64,000 nt of DNA from Aeromicrobium sp. Sec7.5 (GTDB lineage Bacteria; Actinomycetota; Actinomycetes; Propionibacteriales; Nocardioidaceae), in NCBI RefSeq assembly GCF_036867135.1, contig NZ_JBAJIJ010000001.1:682001-746000 (forward strand), written 5' to 3'. The first letter of the stretch is position 1; every line of letters begins with the position of its first letter. Made by a program: the position numbers and the translations under genes. Shown here piece by piece: positions 52,737 to 61,647 of this stretch. The notes beneath the pieces were generated by a model. The model made no database searches. It saw nothing but the letters and a program-made list of their open reading frames with translations, and had not been told where the DNA came from.

Positions 52737-52885
52737 CCCGGCATCCTAGTGGCACCACCGATCGCGGTCTGTCGTTCGCCCCAGTCGTGCGCACCATCGT
52801 GGGCCCGGTCGTGCGTGCCGTCGGGGGCGCGCGCGGGGGTCGGCGGGTCCACCGGGGCTGGGCATGTTCTGCCTAGACTCAGCGG

Positions 52886-53575
52886 GTGATCCGCTTCGAC
52901 CACGTCACCAAGACGTACTCCGGACAGAAGCGACCTGCCCTCGACGGTCTCGACCTCGAGATCGCCAAGGGCGAGTTCGTGTTCCTCGTCGGTGCCTCAG
53001 GCTCCGGCAAGTCGACGTTCCTGCGTCTCGTGCTGCGCGAGGAGCGCCCGAGCGAGGGCCGCGTCTTCGTCGCGGGCAAGGAGATCGACAAGCTGTCGAG
53101 CTGGAAGGTGCCGAAGCTGCGCCGCCAGGTCGGCACGGTCTTCCAGGACTTTCGCCTCCTGCCGAACCGCTCCGTCAACGAGAACGTCGCCTTCGCGCTG
53201 CAGGTCATCGGCAAGCCGCGCGCGGAGATCGACAAGGTCGTCCCCGAGACGCTCGAGCTCGTCGGCCTGGAGGGCAAGGGTCACCGGCTGCCCAACGAGC
53301 TGTCCGGCGGTGAGCAGCAGCGCGTGGCGATCGCGCGGGCCTTCGTCAACCGCCCCAAGATCCTCATCGCGGACGAGCCCACCGGAAACCTCGACCCGGC
53401 CACGAGCGTCGGCATCATGAAGCTGCTCGACCGGATCAACCGCACCGAGACCACCGTCGTGATGGCCACCCACGACTCCTCCATCGTCGACCAGATGCGC
53501 AAGCGCGTCATCGAGCTCGACGACGGACGCGTCGTGCGCGACGAGGCCCGCGGCATCTACGGCTACCAGAGCTAG
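52886..53575 (+). CDS. ftsE: Cell-division ATP-binding protein FtsE
   Basis: 229 residues. ABC ATPase that with FtsX activates peptidoglycan hydrolases at the septum. Walker [11 protein letters not shown]-loop FQDFRLLP, signature [13 protein letters not shown], Walker [13 protein letters not shown], switch ATHD: all intact. GTG 52886 follows TAGACT by 6 bases (leaderless). Confidence 0.97.
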   Translation: MIRFDHVTKTYSGQKRPALDGLDLEIAKGEFVFLVGASGSGKSTFLRLVLREERPSEGRVFVAGKEIDKLSSWKVPKLRRQVGTVFQDFRLLPNRSVNENVAFALQVIGKPRAEIDKVVPETLELVGLEGKGHRLPNELSGGEQQRVAIARAFVNRPKILIADEPTGNLDPATSVGIMKLLDRINRTETTVVMATHDSSIVDQMRKRVIELDDGRVVRDEARGIYGYQS

Positions 53576-53583
53576 AGGCGCGC

Positions 53584-54495
53584 ATGAACTTCACCCTGCG
53601 GGAGCTGGGCACCAGCCTGTCCCGGAACAAGTCGATGACGATCTCCCTGGTCGTCACGATGACGGTCTCCCTCCTCCTGGCGGGTCTCGGCCTGCTGATC
53701 CAGGCCCAGGCCGACCGCACCGAGGAGTACTTCGGCAACCAGCTGCAGCTGCAGGTCAGCCTGTGCACCGGCACCTCCAAGGCGCCCACGTGCATCGGCG
53801 GTGCCGCCACCGACGCGCAGAAGGAGGCCGTCGAGGAGGCGTTGCAGGACAATCCCGAGGTCGAGAGCTTCGAGGTGCGCACCGCCGAGCAGAACTTCGA
53901 GCGCGCCAAGGAGCGCATCGGCGACTCCGACACCGGACGCAAGCAGCTCGAGGTCGTCGGCGCGGAGGACTTCGCCGACTCCTACTTCGTCACCCTCGTG
54001 AACCCGCAGGAGTTCGACGGCGTGCTGAGCCAGGTCAGCGGCATGGACGGTGTCAACAGCGTCCTGTCGCTGGAGGACTTGCTGAAGCCGCTCTTCGTGG
54101 CGCTCGAGAAGCTGCAGTGGGCCTCGATCGGCACGGCGCTGCTCCTGATCCTCGCCGCGATCCTGCAGGTCTCCAACACGATCCGCATGACGGCCCATGC
54201 GCGCCGCCGCGAGATCAGCATCATGCGGTACGTGGGCGCGTCCAGCTGGCACATCCAGCTGCCCTTCATCCTGGAGTCGCTCGTGGCCGCGGTCATCTCG
54301 GCCGTGCTCGCCTCGGCCGGCATCGCGGCGTTCATGGGATTCGTGGTCTACGGCTTCCTGCGCGAGAACCTGCAGATCACCACGTGGGTGCGATGGCAGG
54401 AGGCGCTCGGGGTCATGGGGCTGACCTCGCTGCTCGCGGTGGCGTTGGCGCTGCTGCCGACCCTGCTGCTGACGCGCAAGTACCTCAAGGTCTGA
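53584..54495 (+). CDS. ftsX: Cell-division permease-like protein FtsX
   Basis: 303 residues, four transmembrane helices: one at 20-45, a large extracytoplasmic loop (about 46-170) with a pair of cysteines (LCTGTSKAPTCIGG), then three near the C-terminus (FtsX domain, MRYVGASSWHIQLPFILE). Eight bases after ftsE. Confidence 0.96.
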   Translation: MNFTLRELGTSLSRNKSMTISLVVTMTVSLLLAGLGLLIQAQADRTEEYFGNQLQLQVSLCTGTSKAPTCIGGAATDAQKEAVEEALQDNPEVESFEVRTAEQNFERAKERIGDSDTGRKQLEVVGAEDFADSYFVTLVNPQEFDGVLSQVSGMDGVNSVLSLEDLLKPLFVALEKLQWASIGTALLLILAAILQVSNTIRMTAHARRREISIMRYVGASSWHIQLPFILESLVAAVISAVLASAGIAAFMGFVVYGFLRENLQITTWVRWQEALGVMGLTSLLAVALALLPTLLLTRKYLKV

Positions 54496-54627
54496 CCCGA
54501 CCCGCCCGGGATGCATCGGGGGTAGCCGTGACCCTCAAGGTGAACTAGAGTCTCACCCGTCACACGAGTTCACTCACGTTGCACTCGCCTGCCCATCAGG
54601 GCACTTCCCCAGGTCGAGGTTTTTGCT

Positions 54628-55920
54628 ATGAGATCCACCCCGCGGTCCGCTCTGCTGGCGTTCACGCTGACCTTCGCGCTGATCGCCACGCTCGCAGGTC
54701 CGTCGCTGGCCGAGTCCAAGGACGAGCTCGAGCGCAAGAAGAACGCGACGAACTCCGAGTTGTCCGGCGCCCAGCAGTCCTACGACGAGTCCAGCAAGGC
54801 CGCCGCCGATGCTGCCGCCGTACTGCAGGCCTCGCAGGCCCAGCTGGCAGAGGCGCAGTCGGCGCTCGGCTCGGTCCGGGGCCAGCTCGTGGCCGCCCAG
54901 GCGCTCGACGCCCAGATGCAGGTCAAGCTCGAGCAGAGCGAGGCCGACCTGGCCCAGGCGGAGTCCGACCTCGCGGCCGGCGAGCAGGACGTCGAGGCCT
55001 CCACGGCGGAGGTCGTCGAGTTCACCGTCGAGTCGCTGCAGGACGCCGGCGCCGGCCTGCGTGCCTTCAACGAGCTCGTGAGCGGTGCCGATCCGACGGA
55101 GTTCACCGAGCAGGTCGCGATCAACAACACGATCGCCGACTCCCAGCTCAGCAAGCTCGACACCTTGGACGCCACGCGCGTCCTGCTCGACATCAACGAG
55201 CAGAAGGTCCAGGCGCTGCGCGACCAGGTCCAGGTCGAGCGCGACGCCGCCGCCGCCAACCTCGCGAACATCACGGTGCTCGAGCAGCAGGCTGCCGCTC
55301 AGGAGGCCTCGGTCGCCCAGCTCGTGCAGGCGAACTCGACCAACAAGTCCGCGGCCGACGCGGCCGTGGCCGCCGATGCCTCTGACATCGCGGCGCTCGA
55401 GGCCGACCGCAACGCCCTGGAGGCCGAGCTGCAGCGTCTGGCCGCCGAGGAGCTCGCGCGGGCGAACGCGAACGCGAACTCCGGTGGCGGTGGCGGTGGC
55501 GGTGGAGGCGGTAGCTCCACCGGGAAGCTGTCCTATCCGCTCAGCTCGGTCCGGATCACGTCGCCGTACGGCTTCCGGATCCACCCCATCACGGGCAAGC
55601 GGCGCCTGCACGACGGCATGGACTTCGGCGCCGGCTGCGGCACGCCGATCAAGGCCGCGGCCAACGGCACGATCGTCAGCCAGTACTACAACAGCGGCTA
55701 CGGCAACCGGGTCATCCTCAACAACGGCGTGATCAACGGTGCCAACATCGTCACGACGTACAACCACCTGTCACGGTTCGCCGTGAGCCCCGGCCAGCGC
55801 GTCTCGCGCGGCCAGACGATCGGCTACGTCGGGACGACCGGGTCGTCCACGGGCTGCCACCTGCACTTCATGGTGCTGGTGAACGGCTCGCACACCAACC
55901 CGGCCAACTGGATCGGCTGA
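54628..55920 (+). CDS. M23 (LytM) peptidase with coiled coil, EnvC-like
   Basis: 430 residues. Signal peptide (1-28, cut after SLA), long coiled coil (about 30-280), a ten-glycine linker near residue 290, and a C-terminal LytM domain with metal ligands in HDGMD and HLHFMV plus the first ligand region in SPYGFRIHPITGK. The coiled-coil plus LytM architecture next to ftsEX matches FtsX-activated hydrolases (EnvC, RipC/PcsB role). ATG 54628 has GAGG upstream. Confidence 0.92.
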   Translation: MRSTPRSALLAFTLTFALIATLAGPSLAESKDELERKKNATNSELSGAQQSYDESSKAAADAAAVLQASQAQLAEAQSALGSVRGQLVAAQALDAQMQVKLEQSEADLAQAESDLAAGEQDVEASTAEVVEFTVESLQDAGAGLRAFNELVSGADPTEFTEQVAINNTIADSQLSKLDTLDATRVLLDINEQKVQALRDQVQVERDAAAANLANITVLEQQAAAQEASVAQLVQANSTNKSAADAAVAADASDIAALEADRNALEAELQRLAAEELARANANANSGGGGGGGGGGSSTGKLSYPLSSVRITSPYGFRIHPITGKRRLHDGMDFGAGCGTPIKAAANGTIVSQYYNSGYGNRVILNNGVINGANIVTTYNHLSRFAVSPGQRVSRGQTIGYVGTTGSSTGCHLHFMVLVNGSHTNPANWIG

Positions 55921-55962
55921 CGCCCGGCGCCCTCGTTCGTGGGCAGGTGAGAGAATGGTCAG

Positions 55963-56436
55963 ATGCCCAAGGAGACCGGCCGCAAGGTCATCGCCCAGAA
56001 CAAGAAGGCGCGCCACGACTACCACGTCGAGGACACCTTCGAGGCCGGGCTGGTCCTCGTCGGCACCGAGGTCAAGAGCCTGCGGATGGGTCGGGCCTCC
56101 CTCGTCGACGGCTTCGCCGAGGTCGACCGCGGTGAGGTCTGGCTGCTGCAGGTGCACATCCCGCAGTACGCCCAGGGCACGTGGACGAACCACGAGGCGC
56201 GGCGCAAGCGCAAGCTCCTGCTGAACCGGGTCGAGATCGACCGCATCGAGCGCAAGCTCATGGACAAGGGCGTCACCTTGGTGCCGTTGAGCCTGTACTT
56301 CAAGGACGGCCGCGCCAAGGTCGAGATCGCCGTGGCGAAGGGCAAGAAGGCCTACGACAAGCGGCACACGATCCGGGAGCGCGACGCCATGAACGAGGCG
56401 CGCAACGAGGTCGGGCGCAAGCTCAAGGGGTTGTGA
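55963..56436 (+). CDS. smpB: SsrA-binding protein
   Basis: 157 residues. Binds tmRNA for ribosome rescue. Motifs [20 protein letters not shown] (start), [14 protein letters not shown], and the basic C-terminal tail [24 protein letters not shown] lies 6 bases before the ATG. I do not see the tmRNA gene (ssrA) in the following sequence. Confidence 0.97.
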   Translation: MPKETGRKVIAQNKKARHDYHVEDTFEAGLVLVGTEVKSLRMGRASLVDGFAEVDRGEVWLLQVHIPQYAQGTWTNHEARRKRKLLLNRVEIDRIERKLMDKGVTLVPLSLYFKDGRAKVEIAVAKGKKAYDKRHTIRERDAMNEARNEVGRKLKGL

Positions 56437-57335
56437 GGGTGGCGGCGACCTCGACGACCGGTCCCGCCACGGATGACGAGCTCCCGCCGTACCTCGAGAG
56501 CCTGGGTCTGCCCGGGTTGTTCGACGTGCACGTGCACTTCATGCACCCCAAGGTCCTCGCCAAGGTCTGGGCCTACTTCGACTCGGCCGGACCCAAGCTC
56601 GGCCGGCCGTGGCCGATCGCCTACCGCACGAGCGACGAGGAGCGGGTCGCCACGCTCCGGGCCATGGGCGTGCGCCACTACTCGGCGCTGTCGTACGCCC
56701 ACAAGCCGGGCGTCGCGACCTTCATGAACGCCTGGAGCACCGAGTTCGCCGCCCGGTACCCGGAGTCGCTGCACTCGGCGACGTTCTTCCCCGAGCCCGG
56801 GGCCGACGCCTACGTGGCGGAGGCCCTCGAGCGGGGCGTCGAGGTCTTCAAGGCCCACGTGCAGGTGGGCGAGTTCGCGCCGGACGACCCGCTGCTCGAC
56901 CCGGTGTGGGCCCGGCTGGAACGCCACCAGGTGCCGATCGTGCTGCACGCGGGCTCGGGTCCCGCGCCAGGGCGGCACACGGGCGTCGAGCCGGTGCGTC
57001 GCGTGCTCGAGCGCTTCGGCGACCTGCGCCTCGTGATCGCCCACCTCGGCATGCCGGAGTGCGAGGGATTCGTGCAGCTGGCGGCCGAGCACCCGCACGT
57101 CATGCTCGACACCACGATGGCGTTCGTCGACTTCTGGGGCGACGACCACACGTTCGACGGAGTGGTCGACCGCCTCGTCCCGCTGCAGTCGCGGGTGCTG
57201 TTCGGCAGCGACTTCCCGAACATCCCGTACGCGTACGCCCACCAGGTGGAGGTGCTGGCCCGCCTGGGCCTCGGCGACGACTGGATGCGCGACGTGCTGT
57301 GGCACAACGGGGCGCGCCTCTTCGGGCGACCCTGA
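56433..57335 (+). CDS. Amidohydrolase family protein (TIM barrel)
   Basis: 300 residues of the Amidohydro_2 (PF04909) type, related to ACMS decarboxylase. Metal motif [24 protein letters not shown] and the terminal Asp in [11 protein letters not shown]. Probably a hydrolase or decarboxylase of a cyclic acid. GTG 56433 overlaps the smpB stop; a GTG 6 bases later is an alternative. Confidence 0.85.
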   Translation: MRVAATSTTGPATDDELPPYLESLGLPGLFDVHVHFMHPKVLAKVWAYFDSAGPKLGRPWPIAYRTSDEERVATLRAMGVRHYSALSYAHKPGVATFMNAWSTEFAARYPESLHSATFFPEPGADAYVAEALERGVEVFKAHVQVGEFAPDDPLLDPVWARLERHQVPIVLHAGSGPAPGRHTGVEPVRRVLERFGDLRLVIAHLGMPECEGFVQLAAEHPHVMLDTTMAFVDFWGDDHTFDGVVDRLVPLQSRVLFGSDFPNIPYAYAHQVEVLARLGLGDDWMRDVLWHNGARLFGRP

Positions 57336-57398
57336 TCGGGTCCACCTGACGCGCGTCAGCCATGATGGCCCCGCACGCCGTCGCCTGTGAGGAGCAGC

Positions 57399-58448
57399 AT
57401 GAGCAAGACGAACCCGGGTCACTTCTTCGAGGACTTCGCGATCGGTCAGGTCTTCGAGCACGCGACGCCCCGCACGATCACTGACGGTGACCGCGCGGTC
57501 TACGGCGCGATCTACCCGACCCGGTTCGCCGTCCCGTCGTCCGCGCAGTTCGCGGCGTCGGTGGGTCTGGCGGCGTCGGACGGATCGGGGCATCCGGTGG
57601 AGGAGCTCATCGGCTTCCACGTCGCCTTCGGCAAGACCGTGCCGGACGTCTCCCTCAACGCGGTCGCCAACCTCGGCTACGCCGAGCTGCGCTTCCGCCA
57701 GCCCGTCGTCCCCGGCGACACGCTGCGCACGAGCTCGGAGGTCATCGGGCTCAAGCAGAACTCCAACGGCAAGAGCGGCGTCGTCTACGTGCGCTCGACG
57801 GCGGTCAACCAGCGGGGCGAGATCGCGCTCGACTGGGCGCGGTGGGTCATGGTGCACAAGCGTGACCAGACGCTCGAGGCGCCCGAGACGGTCGTGCCCG
57901 AGCTCGCGTCGGTCGTGGCTCCCGCCGACCTCGTGATTCCCTCCCGGCTCGACTTCTCCGACTACGATTTCGCCGCCGCCGGTGAGTCGCACCGCTTCGA
58001 CGACTACGCGGTCGGCGAGAAGATCGACCACGTCGACGGTGTGACGCTCAGCGAGTCCGAGCACATGATGGCGACCCGCCTGTGGCAGAACACCGCCAAG
58101 GTGCACTTCAACACCGAGGCCCGACCCGATGGACGCCGTCTCGTCTACGGCGGCCACGTGATCTCGATGGCACGGGCGCTGTCGTTCAACGGTCTGGCCA
58201 ACGCCCAGCTCGTGGCGGCGATCAACGGCGGCTCCCACACGGCCCCCGCGTTCGCCGACGACACGGTCTACGCCTGGTCCGAGGTGCTCGACAAGGCCGA
58301 GGTCGATGCCCCCGGCGTCGGTGCCCTGCGCCTGCGCCTGGTCGCGACCAAGGGGCGCGACGAGTCCATGACGCTCAAGGGCGACGACGGGAAGTACGCC
58401 TCCGGCGTGCTGCTCGACCTCGACCTCTGGGCCCTCGTCCCGCGCTGA
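57399..58448 (+). CDS. MaoC-like double hot-dog dehydratase
   Basis: 349 residues, two hot-dog domains (about 1-160 and 185-349). The N-terminal half starts with GHFFEDFAIGQVFEHATPRTITDGD, here given only in part by name, and the second half carries LSESEHMMATRLWQNTAKVH. Such proteins hydrate enoyl-CoAs, e.g. mesaconyl-CoA hydratases. GAGGAG precedes the ATG. Confidence 0.85.
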   Translation: MSKTNPGHFFEDFAIGQVFEHATPRTITDGDRAVYGAIYPTRFAVPSSAQFAASVGLAASDGSGHPVEELIGFHVAFGKTVPDVSLNAVANLGYAELRFRQPVVPGDTLRTSSEVIGLKQNSNGKSGVVYVRSTAVNQRGEIALDWARWVMVHKRDQTLEAPETVVPELASVVAPADLVIPSRLDFSDYDFAAAGESHRFDDYAVGEKIDHVDGVTLSESEHMMATRLWQNTAKVHFNTEARPDGRRLVYGGHVISMARALSFNGLANAQLVAAINGGSHTAPAFADDTVYAWSEVLDKAEVDAPGVGALRLRLVATKGRDESMTLKGDDGKYASGVLLDLDLWALVPR

Positions 58449-58460
58449 GCGGGTCCAACC

Positions 58461-59033
58461 ATGACCGCACGCCTGATCCTCGTCCGCCACGGCGAGACGG
58501 AGTGGAGCCGCGCCGGCCGCCACACGTCGACGACCGACCTGCCGCTGACCGCGGCCGGTGAGGACGAGGCGCGGGCGCTCGCGCCGGTGCTCGCCGAGCT
58601 GACCGTCGACCGGGTCCTGTGCAGCCCGCGGCTGAGGGCCCGGCGGACCGCTGAGCTCGCGGGCCTCGCGGCACCCGAGATCTGCGAGGACCTCGCGGAG
58701 TGGGACTACGGCGACTACGAGGGCGTCTCTACCCCCGACATCCGCAAGACCGTCCCTGGCTGGACCGTGTGGTCGCACCCGGTGCCGGGTGGCGAGACGG
58801 CCGAGCAGGTGGCCGAGCGCCTCGACCGCGTCGTGGAGCGCGTGCGCTCGAGCGACGGCACGACGCTCGCCGTGGCCCACGGACACTCCCTGCGGGCGCT
58901 CGTGGCCCGCTGGCTGGACCTGCCGGTGGCCGAGGGCCGTCACTTCGTCCTCGACACCGCCACCTGGAGCGAGCTCGGCGACGATCGCGGCACGCCGGCC
59001 GTCCTGACCTGGAACGTTGGCCGCCGGCGCTAG
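58461..59033 (+). CDS. Histidine phosphatase family protein
   Basis: 190 residues. Catalytic RHG motif in LILVRHGETEWS, second Arg/Glu in CSPRLRARRTAELAG and EWDYGDYEG, and the second His in AVAHGHSLRALV. Resembles phosphoglycerate-mutase-like acid phosphatases. Twelve bases after the MaoC gene. Confidence 0.92.
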   Translation: MTARLILVRHGETEWSRAGRHTSTTDLPLTAAGEDEARALAPVLAELTVDRVLCSPRLRARRTAELAGLAAPEICEDLAEWDYGDYEGVSTPDIRKTVPGWTVWSHPVPGGETAEQVAERLDRVVERVRSSDGTTLAVAHGHSLRALVARWLDLPVAEGRHFVLDTATWSELGDDRGTPAVLTWNVGRRR

Positions 59034-59042
59034 GTCCGTGGT

Positions 59043-59444
59043 TCAGGCGAAGAGGGTCTGCCCGCGCTGGGTGTCGAAGTACTCACGCACCTCGGCCACC
59101 TTGCTGCCGCGGACGATGAAGTTCGCGATGTAGCGATTCTCATAGGTACCTCCCTCGACCGTCTCGACTGTCGTCTCCCACTCGACGACCGCGTTGTCGT
59201 CGCCGTAGGTCAAGCTCAGGACGGTGGTCGACAGTGTCTCGAGACGCATCCGTGCAGAGGCGATGGGGAAGAATTGCTCGACGATTTCTCGGGAGCCGGC
59301 CCAGGTACCCGAGTTCGGGAGCAAGCCGGGCGCCACCCAGATCGCATCGTCGGTGAAGCAATCGCGCAGGACACTGTCGTCGTGGGTCGCGAGTGCGGCG
59401 AAGTAGGCCTGCATCGCGGCCTCGGGCTGGTTCTGTGAGGGCAT
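59043..59444 (-). CDS. SnoaL-like (NTF2 fold) protein
   Basis: 133 residues, SnoaL_2-like fold: MQAYFAALATHDDSVLRDCF, DDAIWVAPG, and REYFDTQRGQ at the end. Could be a ketosteroid-isomerase-like enzyme or a binding protein. Base composition is visibly less G+C-rich than the neighbours, consistent with recent acquisition. The ATG at 59444 lies 6 bases after TATGTT, with a LexA-like box just upstream; a GTG at 59450 is the alternative. Confidence 0.8.
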   Translation of the reverse strand: MPSQNQPEAAMQAYFAALATHDDSVLRDCFTDDAIWVAPGLLPNSGTWAGSREIVEQFFPIASARMRLETLSTTVLSLTYGDDNAVVEWETTVETVEGGTYENRYIANFIVRGSKVAEVREYFDTQRGQTLFA

Positions 59445-59464
59445 GGGCACAACATAACAGTCCT

Positions 59465-59480
59465 TCGAACAGGTGTTCTA
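59465..59480 (-). promoter_or_regulatory. LexA-like (SOS) box upstream of the SnoaL-like gene
   Basis: TCGAACAGGTGTTCTA: GAAC-N4-GTTC core with the flanks of the actinobacterial SOS box (TCGAAC-N4-GTTCGA; 14 of 16 when aligned). It covers about -36 to -21 relative to the predicted transcript start at 59444. Confidence 0.55.
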
Positions 59481-59494
59481 GTGTTCTTGACAGG

Positions 59495-59812
59495 TCAGGA
59501 TTCGCGGCGTTCGGTGCGCGGCGTGCCGTCGCCGTAGGTGCGCAAGGTCCGCGGCCGGGCCACGAACGACGAGAACACGCTCACTGCCAGTCCGACGACG
59601 AAGCCGATCGCGACGATCGTGGTCGTCAGCTCCCCGCCGACCAGCGCCACGCCGAAGGTGAACGCGACACTGCCCACGATCGCGATCGGCAGGCACCACA
59701 GCAGCCGCAGGGACAGTGGCCGGGCGACTGACAGGGCCATGCGTCGCAGCGCCTCGTCGGACGGGCCGCGACGGTCGCGCGGGTCGGCGGGTTCGGGCTC
59801 GGTCGCGCTCAT
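59495..59812 (-). CDS. Two-helix membrane protein, unknown function
   Basis: 105 residues: a charged N-terminus, two transmembrane helices (about 35-56 and 62-83), and a basic tail. Family not recognised. Divergent from the PHP gene with only 24 bases between starts. Confidence 0.7.
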   Translation of the reverse strand: MSATEPEPADPRDRRGPSDEALRRMALSVARPLSLRLLWCLPIAIVGSVAFTFGVALVGGELTTTIVAIGFVVGLAVSVFSSFVARPRTLRTYGDGTPRTERRES

Positions 59813-59836
59813 GTGGACTGACGCTAGCCTGACCGC
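59813..59836. promoter_or_regulatory. Second interlocked divergent promoter
   Basis: Plus strand: TAGCCT (59825-59830), 6 bases, ATG 59837. Minus strand: TAGCGT (59826-59821), 8 bases, ATG 59812. The two hexamers meet within the palindrome GCTAGC. Confidence 0.5.
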
Positions 59837-60664
59837 ATGCGGATCGACCTGCACACCCACTCGAACCGGTCCGACGGCACCGACACCCCGGCCGAGGTCG
59901 TGCGCAACGCGGCCCGGGTCGCGCACCTCGACGTCGTGGCGCTGACCGACCACGATGCCACGACGGGGTGGGACGAGGCGCAGGACGAGGCCGACCGGGT
60001 CGGCATCCGGATGGTGCGTGGCATCGAGATCTCGACCCGCTTCCGGGGCGAGAGCGTGCACCTGCTCGGCTACGAGTTCGACCCCGAGCACCCGGCGCTG
60101 GTCGCCGAGCTGCGGCGGGTGCTCGACGGACGCGACAACCGTCTGCCGGACGTGCTCCGCAAGCTGGCCGAGCACGGGATCGACATCACGCTCGAGGACG
60201 TCGCCGCGCAGTCGGGCGACGCCGCCGCCTCGGGGCGACCCCACATCGCCGACGCGATGGTGGCGAAGGGGTACATCGCCCATCGCGACGAGGCGTTCGA
60301 CGGCTGGCTCAACACGAAGGGGCGCGCGTACGTCGACCGCTACTCGGCGCCCCTGCTGACGGCCGTCGAGCTGCTCAAGGACGCGGGGGGTCGGGCCGTC
60401 GTGGCGCACCCGTGGTCGCGGGGGAGCGATCGTGTGCTGACGGCCGAGACCTTCGAGCAGCTGAAGGCTGCGGGCCTCGACGGCATCGAGGTCGACCACA
60501 ACGACCACGGTGAGGCGGCTCGCACGGCGCTCCGCGCGATCGCGACCGACCTCGACCTCGTCGTGACCGGTTCCAGCGACTACCACGGCACGGGCAAGAG
60601 CGAGGCCTTCCACCTCGGCGCCAACCTCACCGCCCCCGACCAGCTCGACCGCCTCCTGGGCTGA
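59837..60664 (+). CDS. PHP-domain phosphoesterase
   Basis: 275 residues. N-terminal metal site RIDLHTHSNRSDGTDTP and LTDHDATTGWDEA, later GIEISTRF, VAHPWSRG and SSDYHG, all metal ligands of the PHP family. Relatives (TrpH/YciV, RNase AM) hydrolyse 3',5'-nucleoside bisphosphates or trim RNA 5' ends. Confidence 0.92.
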   Translation: MRIDLHTHSNRSDGTDTPAEVVRNAARVAHLDVVALTDHDATTGWDEAQDEADRVGIRMVRGIEISTRFRGESVHLLGYEFDPEHPALVAELRRVLDGRDNRLPDVLRKLAEHGIDITLEDVAAQSGDAAASGRPHIADAMVAKGYIAHRDEAFDGWLNTKGRAYVDRYSAPLLTAVELLKDAGGRAVVAHPWSRGSDRVLTAETFEQLKAAGLDGIEVDHNDHGEAARTALRAIATDLDLVVTGSSDYHGTGKSEAFHLGANLTAPDQLDRLLG

Positions 60665-60672
60665 ACGCTGCC

Positions 60673-60785
60673 GAGAGACTTTGTTGGTGGCGAGGAGAGA
60701 CTTTGTTGGCGTGAGCGAGCAACAAAGTCTCTCCTGACCACCAACAAAGTCTCTCGTGACCACCAACAAACTCTCTCGCGAGCGG
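60673..60785. repeat. Family B inverted repeat, copy 2
   Basis: GAGAGACTTTGTTGGTGG (60673-60690) and CCACCAACAAAGTCTCTC (60738-60755) are perfectly complementary over 18 bp; a further inverted copy ends CTCTCTCGCGAGCGGTACT at the right edge. Identical motifs to 31009-31129, and again between two convergent genes. Confidence 0.9.
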
Positions 60786-60788
60786 TAC

Positions 60789-61625
60789 TCAGGTGGTGGA
60801 GGTGAGGAAGGGGAGCCAGGCGGCGGCCAGGGCCTCGGGGTCCTCGACGGCAGGGGAGTGGCCGAGTCCGGGCAGGACGACGACCTCGGTGCCGAGCCGG
60901 TGCGCCAGGTCGGCCTGCGCCCCGAGCGGCCACGCGTCGTCGAGCTCGCCGTGGCCGACCCAGACGGGCAGGCCGGTCGCGGCGACCTCCGCCACGCGGT
61001 CGGCCGCCTCGATCAGGTGGAGCGTCATGGCACGCAGTGAGTCGGGGGAGTTCGCGACGAACCGCCGCTCGAGGAACGCCGCGACGTCGGCCGGCGGCGG
61101 TACGGCGGTGGCGCGCTCACGCAGGCGGTGCAGGTCGAGGAGCGGGACGGTGCCGATCGCCTCGGCGAGGCGGCGCAGCGGCCGCGTGGGCGAGTCGCCG
61201 AGGGCGCCGGGACCCGTGCAGAGCAGGCTCAGGCTGCGCCACCGGGTCGGGTGCTCCACGGCTGCGGTCTGCGCGACGAGTCCGCCGAAGGAATGACCGA
61301 TCACGTGCACGGGCCGGTCGGCGACCGCGCCGGCCACCGCGGCGGCGTCGGCGGCGAGGGCCGGCAGGGTGTAGTCGTCCTGGGGCGTGCCGGGCGTCTC
61401 GAACTGGCCGCGCTGGTCGTAGGCCGTCGCGTCGAACCCGGCCTGCGCGAGCAGAGGCAGGAGCGGCGTGAAGTCCTCCTTGCTGCCGGTCCAGCCGGGG
61501 ACCAGCAGGACGTGGCCGGCGGGAGCGTCGATCCGCGCGACGTGCGCGGCGAACGAGCCGCGCGGAGTCTCGACGCGCGTCGCCTCGACCCCGTCCGGCA
61601 CGGTCACGCTCTGGGGCGTGCTCAT
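60789..61625 (-). CDS. Alpha/beta-fold hydrolase
   Basis: 278 residues. Nucleophile elbow VIGHSFGGLVAQ, oxyanion loop LLVPGWTGSKEDF, acid in HGELDDAWP, and terminal His in LPGLGHSPA. Probable esterase or lactonase. Downstream of the SDR gene, 22 bases apart. Confidence 0.88.
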   Translation of the reverse strand: MSTPQSVTVPDGVEATRVETPRGSFAAHVARIDAPAGHVLLVPGWTGSKEDFTPLLPLLAQAGFDATAYDQRGQFETPGTPQDDYTLPALAADAAAVAGAVADRPVHVIGHSFGGLVAQTAAVEHPTRWRSLSLLCTGPGALGDSPTRPLRRLAEAIGTVPLLDLHRLRERATAVPPPADVAAFLERRFVANSPDSLRAMTLHLIEAADRVAEVAATGLPVWVGHGELDDAWPLGAQADLAHRLGTEVVVLPGLGHSPAVEDPEALAAAWLPFLTSTT

Positions 61626-61647
61626 CGGATCGGCCGCCCGGGCTCGC

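Noticed and set aside
55963..57400. tmRNA (ssrA) next to smpB
   Set aside because: The sequence after smpB is an overlapping amidohydrolase gene; I see no tmRNA acceptor or tag-coding segment.
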